64,000 nt of DNA, from assembly GCF_937425535.1 (NCBI RefSeq), contig NZ_OW485601.1, positions 4,199,501 to 4,263,500 on the forward strand. The letters are read 5' to 3'. This stretch comes from Rhodovastum atsumiense (GTDB taxonomy: Bacteria; Pseudomonadota; Alphaproteobacteria; Acetobacterales; Acetobacteraceae). Shown here one piece after another: positions 54,628-62,141 of the stretch. Numbering within the stretch: position 1 is the first letter of the stretch; every line of letters begins with the position of its first letter. A program made the position numbers and the translations under genes. Below the pieces are notes generated by a model that saw only the letters and a list, made by a program, of their open reading frames with translations, did not search any database and was not told where the DNA came from.

Positions 54628-56647
54628 ATGCGGCGCAGCTTCGCACCGCCTGCACCACGGACTCGCGCAATGCCCCCATCAGCCCCGCGAGCGAGGTGGC
54701 GTCGCCGTGCATGGTGGCGGCGCTTTGGTCGGTGTGGCCCGCCTCGGCCGAGACCTCGGCGGCGCGGGCGGAAATGCCGTTGGCCGCGGTGGCGGCGTCC
54801 GTCACCTTGCGGGCGATCTCGGCGGTGGCGGTGCCTTGTTGCTCGACCGCCGCGGCGATCGAGCCGGCGATCTCGTCGACTTCGCCGATGGTGCGTTCGA
54901 TGCGGCCGACCGCGGCCACCGACTGTTCGGTGGCGCTGCGGATTTCCTCGATCTGGCGGGCGATTTCCTCGGTGGCGCGGGCGGTCTGGCCGGCCAGGGC
55001 CTTGACCTCGCCGGCGACCACGGTGAAGCCGCGCCCGGCTTCCCCGGCGCGCGCCGCCTCGATCGTGGCGTTCAGCGCCAGCAGGTTGGTCTTCGCGGCG
55101 ATCTCGGTGATCATCCCGGCGGCGTTGCCGATGCGGGCGACGCGGTCATTCAGCGTCGCCATGATCGTGCGCGTGTCGTGGCTGCCGGCGACGGCCTGGC
55201 GTGTCACCATCGCGGACTGGCTGACCTGCTGGGCGATCTCGCGGATCGACGCGGCGAGCTGTTCGGCCGCGCTGGCGGCCGCCTGGGTGTTGACCATGGT
55301 CTCCGCCGCCGCGCCGGCGACGCCACTGGCCGCGCTGCCGGTACGGCTGGCCGAGCCCTGCATGGAGGTGGCCGCCTCCGCCATCGCCTGCACGCGCCGG
55401 GTGACCTCGGCCATCGCCGACGCGGTCGTCGCCTCGACCGTGTCCGCCATCGCCGCCATCGCCTGCCGCTTTTCCGCCGCCGCCCGCTGCTGGTCGCGTT
55501 CCTGTTCGGCGGCGAGGCGTTGCGCGCGCAGCACGTGTTCCCTGAAAGCCCGCACGGCATCGGCCATCTCGCCGATCTCGTCGGCGCGGCCGACATGCGG
55601 GACCTCGGTGTCCGGGGTGCCGCCCAGGATGTCTTGCGCGGTCCGCCGCAGGTCGCGCAGCGGGCGGCTGATCGAGGTGGCGATGAACCAGGCCAGGCTC
55701 GCCGAGATCGTCAGCACGGCAAGCGTCAGGCACAGGCTCCAGGTCATCCGCTGCTGCATGCCGTCGATGCGGGCGGCAAGCAGGTGGTCGAGTTCCCGCG
55801 ACATCGCGTCCCACACGGCGCGCGCCTGCAACTGCACCTGCCATTCCGCCTCGCGCAGCGTTGCCGCCTCGGGCGGTGGGGCATCGGCCGTGGCGGCGGC
55901 ATCGAGCAGGCGGGCATAGGCGCGGACCGGTTCCTGGAACCGTGCCAGCAGCCCGGACAGCGCCGTGCGCACGCTGCCGTCCGGGTTGCCGCGCAGCGCG
56001 GCGGCGACGTCGCTGTCGAGCCCGTCCAGCACGGTGGACAGTTCGCCACCGGCGCGCAGCAGGCGGACCGTCTGCGCCGGCGTGGGCGCCCGGCTCTGCC
56101 GCAGGTCGAGCGCGGCGTCGAGGGCACGGCTCGCGGCCAGCACCAGCGCCGGCAGCTTCTGCGTCACCAGGTCCTGCATGTAGAAGCTGTCGAGATCGGG
56201 ATCGAGGGTCAGGTTGGAGCCGTCGGCCACCTGGGTCAGGTGGTCCTTCACCGCGTCGAGCGCCGTGTCCAGGGCGGCGGCGGCGGCGCGGTCGCGCGGC
56301 AGGGCGAGCGCGGCGTCGATGGCCAGGGCGGCCTTGTCGGCGGCTGCCTCCGCGGCCATCGTCGCGGCATGCTCGGCCATGGCCGCGCGCACGGCCCGTT
56401 GCGCCGGTGCCATGGCATCGGCCGTGGCGCGGCCGTCGGCGATGTCGACCAGCACGTTCAACTGCGCCCGCAGCGCCGCCACGTAGCTGACGCCCACCTG
56501 TTCCTTCGTGGCGAAGACGATGTCCTTGCGCGTCTGCGCCACGAACAGGAAGGTCAGGAAGCCGATCGGGACCAGGAACAGCAGGCAGAGCAGCAACAGC
56601 TTGGCCTGGACCTTCATCCCGGCCAGCCATCGGTGCGGAGGGAGCAT
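54626..56647 (-). CDS. Methyl-accepting chemotaxis protein with long periplasmic sensor
   Basis: 673 residues from ATG 56647 (ATG 56617 is an alternative closer to the membrane helix). Helix at about 16-34, a roughly 290-residue Ala-rich helical periplasmic region with [18 protein letters not shown], which is typical of chemoreceptors binding small ligands through tandem helical bundles. Second helix at about 325-345, HAMP ending with [16 protein letters not shown], and signalling core with [36 protein letters not shown]. The stop codon sits at the edge of the hairpin repeat. Confidence 0.93.
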   Translation of the reverse strand: MLPPHRWLAGMKVQAKLLLLCLLFLVPIGFLTFLFVAQTRKDIVFATKEQVGVSYVAALRAQLNVLVDIADGRATADAMAPAQRAVRAAMAEHAATMAAEAAADKAALAIDAALALPRDRAAAAALDTALDAVKDHLTQVADGSNLTLDPDLDSFYMQDLVTQKLPALVLAASRALDAALDLRQSRAPTPAQTVRLLRAGGELSTVLDGLDSDVAAALRGNPDGSVRTALSGLLARFQEPVRAYARLLDAAATADAPPPEAATLREAEWQVQLQARAVWDAMSRELDHLLAARIDGMQQRMTWSLCLTLAVLTISASLAWFIATSISRPLRDLRRTAQDILGGTPDTEVPHVGRADEIGEMADAVRAFREHVLRAQRLAAEQERDQQRAAAEKRQAMAAMADTVEATTASAMAEVTRRVQAMAEAATSMQGSASRTGSAASGVAGAAAETMVNTQAAASAAEQLAASIREIAQQVSQSAMVTRQAVAGSHDTRTIMATLNDRVARIGNAAGMITEIAAKTNLLALNATIEAARAGEAGRGFTVVAGEVKALAGQTARATEEIARQIEEIRSATEQSVAAVGRIERTIGEVDEIAGSIAAAVEQQGTATAEIARKVTDAATAANGISARAAEVSAEAGHTDQSAATMHGDATSLAGLMGALRESVVQAVRSCAA

Positions 56648-56738
56648 GGGCGGGTTCCGTTCAGGTCCGGTCGCGCGCCTGGGCGGCTGCCGGAGGTGGA
56701 CGCCTGCGCCGCTGCTTACCCGGATACAGGGTGAGTGA

Positions 56739-56752
56739 CAACCAATAAGTTG
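56739..56752 (-). promoter_or_regulatory. Shared chemoreceptor upstream element, site 2
   Basis: Same 14-mer as site 1 (reverse strand CAACTTATTGGTTG), 92-105 bases before the ATG of the receptor at 54626-56647, within a short AT-rich stretch. Confidence 0.5.
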
Positions 56753-56819
56753 CTGATGAAAGTTATATATAACGACTTTGGATTTCGGGATGACCGGTTG
56801 GCGCGCCAGGCCGCCGGGC

Positions 56820-57818
56820 TCAGGATGGCAGGCGGCTCCTGACCACGACGACGGGATGGCCGAGGCGCGCCCCGCGGAAATGGGCGGCCTGCGCCGCGTG
56901 CGCGTCCAGGCGGTGCGGCGCGAGCCGTTCCTCCAGCGCGTGGATGCGCGCGCCGGCCTCGGCGGGCGAGAGGCCCGCGAAGGCGTGTTCGAGCACCGGG
57001 ACCGGATAGAAGAAGAACGGCCCCAGCCCACGCCCCTGGTGCACGGCGTAGCCGCCGATCACTTCCTCCGGCTCCGACTGGACCTTCCAGGTGCAGGTGA
57101 GGATTTCCGGCACGAAGCCCGCGACCTCGGCCGTCACCAGGATGTCGCGCACCGGCACCCGCACGCCGATCGAGGACAGCACCGTGCCGCCGGCGCCGAG
57201 GAAATGCCGCGCCTGCCGCAGGGCGAGGTAATGTAGCGCCAGCAGATTGTCGGTCACCACCCCGGGCAGCGGCTCGCGGCGCGGCGCCACGAAGGTGGCG
57301 CTGGTCTGGCGGACCTGCAGCGACGCGCCCGTGGCGAGCGGGATGTTGGGCAGGTTCTCGTAGATCACGTCGAATTCCACGTCCTGGCCGAGCAGGGGGT
57401 GCAGCAGGTCGCCCGTGCCGGCGACGATGCGCAGCCGCTCCGGCGCGAGCAGGTTGCGGCGCAGATTGCCGGCGGCGGCGTCCACCACGTCGGCATGCAG
57501 GTCGGTCAGCCCGATCAGGTCGGGGGCGAGGATCTCGGCCGCGGCGATGGCGTCGAGCCCGGACCCGGTGCCGATCGAGCAGAAGCCGCGCACGTCGCGT
57601 CCCTCGCGCGCGAGGGCATGGCGCAGCGCGAGGAAGGCGGGCACCGCGACCGAGGCGACCCAGTCGCTGCGCGGGTCTTCCACCTTGGGCAGGTAGGAAT
57701 GGTCCGTCAGGTCCACCTGAAGCTGCGGATGGATGCGCTGCAGGTCGTCGATGCCGAGGAAGCGCTCCGCATCCACGGCGATGCGGCGGCGCGGCACGGC
57801 CTGCTGGAAAGCGGTCAT
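56820..57818 (-). CDS. SAM-dependent methyltransferase (PrmA/HemK-like fold)
   Basis: 332 residues from ATG 57818, overlapping the exporter stop (ATGA). SAM-binding motif [18 protein letters not shown] and acidic motif [12 protein letters not shown]; the catalytic-loop position reads YENLPNIP, a variant of the N/DPPY motif of N-methyltransferases. The N-terminal region has [35 protein letters not shown]. The substrate is unknown. Coupling to a DMT exporter suggests that a methylated small molecule is made and exported, but this is inference. Confidence 0.82.
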   Translation of the reverse strand: MTAFQQAVPRRRIAVDAERFLGIDDLQRIHPQLQVDLTDHSYLPKVEDPRSDWVASVAVPAFLALRHALAREGRDVRGFCSIGTGSGLDAIAAAEILAPDLIGLTDLHADVVDAAAGNLRRNLLAPERLRIVAGTGDLLHPLLGQDVEFDVIYENLPNIPLATGASLQVRQTSATFVAPRREPLPGVVTDNLLALHYLALRQARHFLGAGGTVLSSIGVRVPVRDILVTAEVAGFVPEILTCTWKVQSEPEEVIGGYAVHQGRGLGPFFFYPVPVLEHAFAGLSPAEAGARIHALEERLAPHRLDAHAAQAAHFRGARLGHPVVVVRSRLPS

Positions 57819-58732
57819 CTGCGGTTTCCTCGTGGCTGTGGGTGGGCGCGTTGGGTGACCAGCAGCAATCCCGTCGCGACGATGCCGATGCCGAGCCAGT
57901 CGGACGGGCGGATCGGGGTGCCGAACGCGGCCCAGGACAGCAGCACCCCGAAGACCGGGTTGAGCAGGTGGAACGAGGAGGCGACGCCCGGCCCGGCGTC
58001 GCGCACCAGGCGGAACCACAGCAGCATCCCCCCGATCGACACCACCGCGGTGAGATAGGCGAGCGAGCCGAGCAGCGCCGGCGCCGGCTGCACGGCCTGC
58101 AGCGGCACCAGCAGGCCGACGCAGACCAGCAGCGCCGCGCCGCCTGACAGAGATTGCAGGAAATTGACCAGCAGCGGGTCGGCGGCGACGAGATGGGCGC
58201 GGTAATAGACCGTGCCCGCGGCGAAGGAGAGCGTGCCGCAGGCGGCCATCGCCAGCCCGAGCGGCGAGGCTTCCCCCACCGGCCGCGTCGCCACGATCAG
58301 CAGGATGCCGGCGAAGCCCACCATGATCCCGGCCAGCCGCCACGGGGTCAGCCGCTCCAGCCCGATCGCCGCGGCCAGCGCCGTGGTCAGGAACGGGCCG
58401 GAACTGATCACGATGACGACCAGGCCGGGCGACATGTACTGCAGCGCCTCGAAAGAGAGGCCGAGATAGACGGCATTGTTGAGCAGCCCCAGCACCAGCG
58501 CCTTGCGCACCAGCAGGCCGGGCATGGCGAAGGGCCGGTCGAGCAGCCATTGCAGCGCCGCCAGGATCGCCCCCGTCATCAGGAAGCGCACCGTCAGCAG
58601 CGCCAGCGGATCCATGTAGGGCAGGCCGAACTTCCCGGCCACGAAGGCCGAGCTCCAGATCGCGCTGAAGGCCACGCCGGTGGCGGCGACGGCGGCCAGG
58701 TTGCGCGGCGGCGCCTGGGTCGTTTGTGTCAT
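57815..58732 (-). CDS. DMT-superfamily (EamA) transporter
   Basis: 305 residues from ATG 58732. Ten predicted membrane helices in two EamA repeats: WSSAFVAGKFGLPYMDPLALLTVRF in the first half and the matching LLVNFLQSLSGGAALLVC region and GVLLSWAAFGTPIRPSDWLGIGIVATGLLL in the second. Likely a metabolite or amino-acid exporter. Divergent from the LysR gene at 58864, which probably controls it, with the methyltransferase gene as the second cistron. Confidence 0.9.
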   Translation of the reverse strand: MTQTTQAPPRNLAAVAATGVAFSAIWSSAFVAGKFGLPYMDPLALLTVRFLMTGAILAALQWLLDRPFAMPGLLVRKALVLGLLNNAVYLGLSFEALQYMSPGLVVIVISSGPFLTTALAAAIGLERLTPWRLAGIMVGFAGILLIVATRPVGEASPLGLAMAACGTLSFAAGTVYYRAHLVAADPLLVNFLQSLSGGAALLVCVGLLVPLQAVQPAPALLGSLAYLTAVVSIGGMLLWFRLVRDAGPGVASSFHLLNPVFGVLLSWAAFGTPIRPSDWLGIGIVATGLLLVTQRAHPQPRGNRR

Positions 58733-58805
58733 GGCGGCAAGGATCGCGGGCGGGCGGCGCGCAACAAAATGCGTTCGGCGCGACGCATAATCGATTTTCT
58801 GAATG

Positions 58806-58821
58806 ATCACTGGCGTGTGAT
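58806..58821. promoter_or_regulatory. Candidate LysR operator
   Basis: ATCAC-TGGCGT-GTGAT, a perfect 5-6-5 inverted repeat in the 131-base gap between the divergent exporter and LysR genes, about 42 bases before the LysR start. LysR-type regulators generally bind such dyads (T-N11-A type) between themselves and their divergent targets; the match here is to the position and symmetry. Confidence 0.5.
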
Positions 58822-58863
58822 AAGCTCGGCCGGAGCAGCCATCCCGCAGTCCCGGAGACGATC

Positions 58864-59784
58864 ATGGCCGATGACCCGCGACGCCTGACGCTCGAGCAGA
58901 TGCGCGCCTTCCTGGCCGTCGTCGAGGATGGCGGTTTCCACCATGCCGGGACGCGGCTGCACCGCTCCCAGGCGGCGATCACCCATCGCCTGCAGGCGCT
59001 GGAGGAGGTGTTGCAATGCCAGTTGGTGATCCGCCGCCAGGGGCGGGTCACCCGGCTGACCGAGGCGGGCCAGCGCTTCCTGCACCATGCCCGTGACGTG
59101 CTCGATCGCGTGGACGCGGCGATGGATTCCGTGCGCCGCGACGAGTTCAAGGGCAAGCTGCGGGTCGGCGTGCCGGATGATTTCGCCATCGAGCACCTGA
59201 TCCAGGCGGTCCGGCGCTGCGTCGCTTCCAACATGCGGCTGCAGTTGGACGTGGTGTCCGATCTCTCGGCGCGGCTGTCGCGGATGATGGAGGAGAACGC
59301 GCTCGACCTGGCCTTCATCAAGCGGCTGTGCCGGTCGCGCGGCCCGGGGCGCGGCGGCGTGCGCATCGTGGTGGAGCCGCTGCTGTGGGTGGCGGATCGC
59401 GAGGTGGCGCTTGCGGATTTCGACGAGGTGCCGCTGGTCGTGTTTTCCGAAGGCTGCGTCTACCGCGAAGCCGCGGCGACGGCGCTGGCGCGGATCCGCA
59501 AGCCCTGGCGCGCCTCCTACAGCAGCACCAGCTACGAGACGGTGCGGCGCGCCGTTTCGGCGGGGCTCGGGGTCGGTATCCTGCCGCGCAGCGCGCTGGC
59601 GCCGGGCCACTGCATCCTGGACGCGCAGCGCGGCTTTCCCCCCTTGCCGGAGATGGAACTGACCGCGGTGGTGGCGCCGCACGGCCAGCACCGGCTGGCT
59701 TCCCAGGTCGCCGCCTACATCGCCAGGACCTGCGCGACGCCGTGGAAGGAAACGCTGGGGGAGGCGCGCGGCCGGGCGGCGTGA
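58864..59784 (+). CDS. LysR-family transcriptional regulator
   Basis: 306 residues. N-terminal helix-turn-helix with LTLEQMRAFLAVVEDGGFHHAGTRLHRSQAAITHRLQALEEVL, then the substrate-binding domain (GKLRVGVPDDFAIEHLIQAVRR, LDLAFIKRLCRS, AVSAGLGVGILPRSAL). The recognition-helix segment SQAAITHRLQALE is canonical. It likely regulates the divergent exporter/methyltransferase operon in response to the exported compound. Confidence 0.92.
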   Translation: MADDPRRLTLEQMRAFLAVVEDGGFHHAGTRLHRSQAAITHRLQALEEVLQCQLVIRRQGRVTRLTEAGQRFLHHARDVLDRVDAAMDSVRRDEFKGKLRVGVPDDFAIEHLIQAVRRCVASNMRLQLDVVSDLSARLSRMMEENALDLAFIKRLCRSRGPGRGGVRIVVEPLLWVADREVALADFDEVPLVVFSEGCVYREAAATALARIRKPWRASYSSTSYETVRRAVSAGLGVGILPRSALAPGHCILDAQRGFPPLPEMELTAVVAPHGQHRLASQVAAYIARTCATPWKETLGEARGRAA

Positions 59785-59999
59785 TCCGGTGTTGACGGGA
59801 TGCGGATGACGGGCGTATCGAGCCGTATCGGCACGGGATTGTTTCCCGTCGCCCGCTCGGGAGCCTGGATGTCGGAGATTGTGACCGGCCGCTGATGCCT
59901 CGCGGTTGCGGGACATCATGCGAAGCCTGACCGGAGCAGCGCCCATCATGGTGCGCGCCCGGTGCTGTCCTTTCGCGACGTCTGGCCTGGACTTCCGAC

Positions 60000-60257
60000 A
60001 TGAATCTCTCCAGGGGAGAACAGCGCGTCCTGCACGTGCTGGCCCAGGGCGGCCATATCCGCCACGACCATTCCACCCGTACCCGCATCATCGCCGTCCA
60101 TTGCGTCACCCGTGACGGCTACCGTTTGGGTGATTGCACGCTCGGCATCTTCGCGCGGCTGCGGCGCAAGCGCCTGATCGAATCGCATGATGGCGGCCCC
60201 TACCGCATTTCGCGGGCAGGCCGCGCCGCCGTGCGGCCGCAGCCCGACAACCGGTGA
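60000..60257 (+). CDS. YjhX-like (UPF0386) small protein
   Basis: 85 residues from ATG 60000. It aligns with E. coli YjhX from memory: MNLSRGEQRVLHVLAQGG, the central VHCVTRDGY, LADCTL-like LGDCTLGIF, LRRKRLIES and GPYRISRAG through the C-terminal DNR. YjhX is described as the toxin of the YjhX-YjhQ pair (topoisomerase inhibitor). No GNAT-type YjhQ partner gene is visible within several kilobases, so it may be a solitary chromosomal homologue. Start supported by an upstream GGACTTCCGAC region with weak ribosome-binding potential. Confidence 0.85.
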   Translation: MNLSRGEQRVLHVLAQGGHIRHDHSTRTRIIAVHCVTRDGYRLGDCTLGIFARLRRKRLIESHDGGPYRISRAGRAAVRPQPDNR

Positions 60258-60436
60258 CGGGGCCACATGATTCCGTCACGCCACGCTGCATCCGGGACAG
60301 GCAGGATGCACATCCGGCTTCGCGACGAATGGCCGGCGCCGTGAGCCCCAGGGCTGTTCGACGCCAGCGGCCTGACGTGCCCCTTGCATGTTGCCGCAAC
60401 GGGTGCGCGCCACAATAAGTAGGCGTAATGCGCATT

Positions 60437-60473
60437 ATTTCACCGGGAAGCCGTTGATACTTTCTGGTGAAAT
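60437..60473. promoter_or_regulatory. Inverted repeat upstream of the LprI-like gene
   Basis: ATTTCACC (60437-60444) and GGTGAAAT (60466-60473) are perfect complements separated by 21 bases. A perfect 12-bp palindrome TAATGCGCATTA (60426-60437) abuts it, and CACAATAAGTAG lies at 60411-60422, the same 12-mer as at 42201. The 285-base gap between the YjhX-like and LprI-like genes otherwise holds no gene. Hairpin or operator functions are both possible. Confidence 0.45.
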
Positions 60474-60542
60474 AGTGTGGCATTATCGATGGATCGATAT
60501 ACGATGCCGTTAAATGCATTCCATTTGAGGGATGAGTGGTCA

Positions 60543-60938
60543 ATGATGCTTCGTCTGAAACTGACCGCCGTGGCATTCATCCTCATGCTGACCCAGGCAT
60601 GGGCGGGCTCGCCGGAACTGGCGGTGTGCATGGACCATGTTGATCTCGGGGCGCTCAAGACGACGCAATGGATTGCATGCCAGGAGCAGGAACTGGCGCG
60701 GCAGGATCATCGGCTCAACGCCGAATACAAGAAGCTGCGATCTCAGGTTGCTGTAACAGGCAAAGAAAATGTCAACATGCTGATTGGTGCCCAGCGTCAA
60801 TGGCTTGCCTTCAGGGAAGCCTGGTGCAATTTCGAGGCGGCGTTCGCCGGAGCGCCCGGCCCCGCGTTCAACCGCGTCGCCTGTATGGTTGATCTGACCA
60901 CGGCGCAGGCGGACAAACTTCATTCCTCATTGCAATAG
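60543..60938 (+). CDS. LprI-like (DUF1311) secreted small protein
   Basis: 131 residues from ATG 60543. Signal peptide MLRLKLTAVAFILMLTQAWA, then a mature domain with four cysteines (AVCMDH, IACQEQ, AWCNFEA, VACMVD) and LGAQRQWLAFREAWC-like (QRQWLAFREAWC) motif of the DUF1311/LprI family, in which the cysteines pair. Some members inhibit lysozyme, so a role in protecting peptidoglycan is possible. Base composition is lower in GC than its neighbours. Confidence 0.82.
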   Translation: MMLRLKLTAVAFILMLTQAWAGSPELAVCMDHVDLGALKTTQWIACQEQELARQDHRLNAEYKKLRSQVAVTGKENVNMLIGAQRQWLAFREAWCNFEAAFAGAPGPAFNRVACMVDLTTAQADKLHSSLQ

Positions 60939-61211
60939 ATTAAGTAAAAATCGAATAGTCGCCAGGGCTTCTGCTGCCGGTTCGCCGGGACATGCGTGGC
61001 GCCTGAATTCGTAAATAAAAAATTCCAACGTCGTGGCGATGTGGTTCGTCTGCTGAATATTGCAGAGACACATCCGTCATAACGACTGAAAATCCGCCTG
61101 CCGCATCATTGCCGCTTGTGGCCTTGCTCCGCGCGGACAATGGTCATGCGACTTCCGCCCGCGCCGGCCTGCCCGGCCGGGGGCCGGGAGGGAAAACAGC
61201 GAGAGCCATCA

Positions 61212-62141
61212 ATGTCAGACGAAACCCTCGCGCCGACAGCCGTTGGCGACGTCGCCGCCCGTCAGCTCGCGAACGCGACCAAGACCGTGCCGATGATGTC
61301 GACCATCACGCCGCGGTGGCTGGTGCGGTGCCTGCAATGGTTGCCCGTCGAGGCCGGCATCTTCCGGCTGAACAAGGTGCGCGACGCCTCGCATGTCACG
61401 GTGGACTGTTCGGCGCAGGACGAGCGCGACCTGCCGCAGACCTTCGTCGACTACGAGGAAAAGCCGCGCGAGTACATGCTGACGGCGGTGACGACGGTGG
61501 TGGATGTCCACACCCGCATCTCCGATCTCTACAGCGTGCCGCATGACCAGATCGCCCAGCAGCTCCGCCTCACCATCGAGGCCATCAAGGAACGGCAGGA
61601 AAACGAGCTGGTCAACAACCGCAGCTACGGCCTGCTCAGCAACGCCGCGCCGGAGCAGCGGATCAGCACCCGCACCGGTGCCCCCACCCCCGACGACCTC
61701 GACGAGCTGATCACCAAGGTCTGGAAGGAGCCCGGCTTCTTCCTGGCGCATCCACGGGCGATCGCCGCGTTCGGCCGCGAATGCACCCGCCGCGGCGTGC
61801 CGCCGGCCACCATCACCATGTTCGGCTCGCCCTTCCTGACATGGCGCGGCATTCCGGTGGTGCCCTGCGACAAGCTCGCGGTGGAGGACGGCCGCACCAA
61901 CATCCTGCTGCTGCGCACCGGCGAGGTGCGGCAGGGCGTGGTCGGACTCTACCAGCCCAATCTCGCCGGCGAGCAGAGCATCGGCCTGTCGGTGCGCTTC
62001 ATGGGCATCAACCGCAAGGCGATCGCGTCCTACCTGGTCTCGCTTTACTGCTCGTTGGCCGTGCTGACCGACGACGCCCTGGCGGTGCTCGAGAACGTGG
62101 AAGTGGGCAAGTACCATGCTTACCCGGACACCTATGCCTGA
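61212..62141 (+). CDS. Family 2A encapsulin shell protein
   Basis: 309 residues from ATG 61212 (GAGAG about 8 bases upstream; a longer frame to 61116 is rejected). The N-terminal arm ARQLANATKTVPMMSTITPRWLVR, then LPVEAGIFRLNKV, and the HK97-fold regions REYMLTAVTTVVDVHTRISDLYSVPHDQIAQQ, VWKEPGFFLAHPRAI, TITMFGSPFLTWRGIPVVPCDKL and YHAYPDTYA match SrpI-type shells as I recall them. Length is normal for the group. Such shells self-assemble into roughly 24-nm compartments loaded with a cysteine desulfurase. That cargo gene follows with an 8-base overlap (62134-62141), so shell and cargo are translationally coupled. Confidence 0.93.
   Translation: MSDETLAPTAVGDVAARQLANATKTVPMMSTITPRWLVRCLQWLPVEAGIFRLNKVRDASHVTVDCSAQDERDLPQTFVDYEEKPREYMLTAVTTVVDVHTRISDLYSVPHDQIAQQLRLTIEAIKERQENELVNNRSYGLLSNAAPEQRISTRTGAPTPDDLDELITKVWKEPGFFLAHPRAIAAFGRECTRRGVPPATITMFGSPFLTWRGIPVVPCDKLAVEDGRTNILLLRTGEVRQGVVGLYQPNLAGEQSIGLSVRFMGINRKAIASYLVSLYCSLAVLTDDALAVLENVEVGKYHAYPDTYA

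Noticed and set aside
59822-59849. Hairpin after the LysR gene as a terminator (ACGGGA-N5-TCCCGT)
   Set aside because: Short stem without a following T-run; too weak to call.
61116-61211. N-terminal extension of the encapsulin shell protein
   Set aside because: The added residues are Pro/Gly/Arg-rich and unlike the family; ATG 61212 gives the normal length and N-terminal arm.
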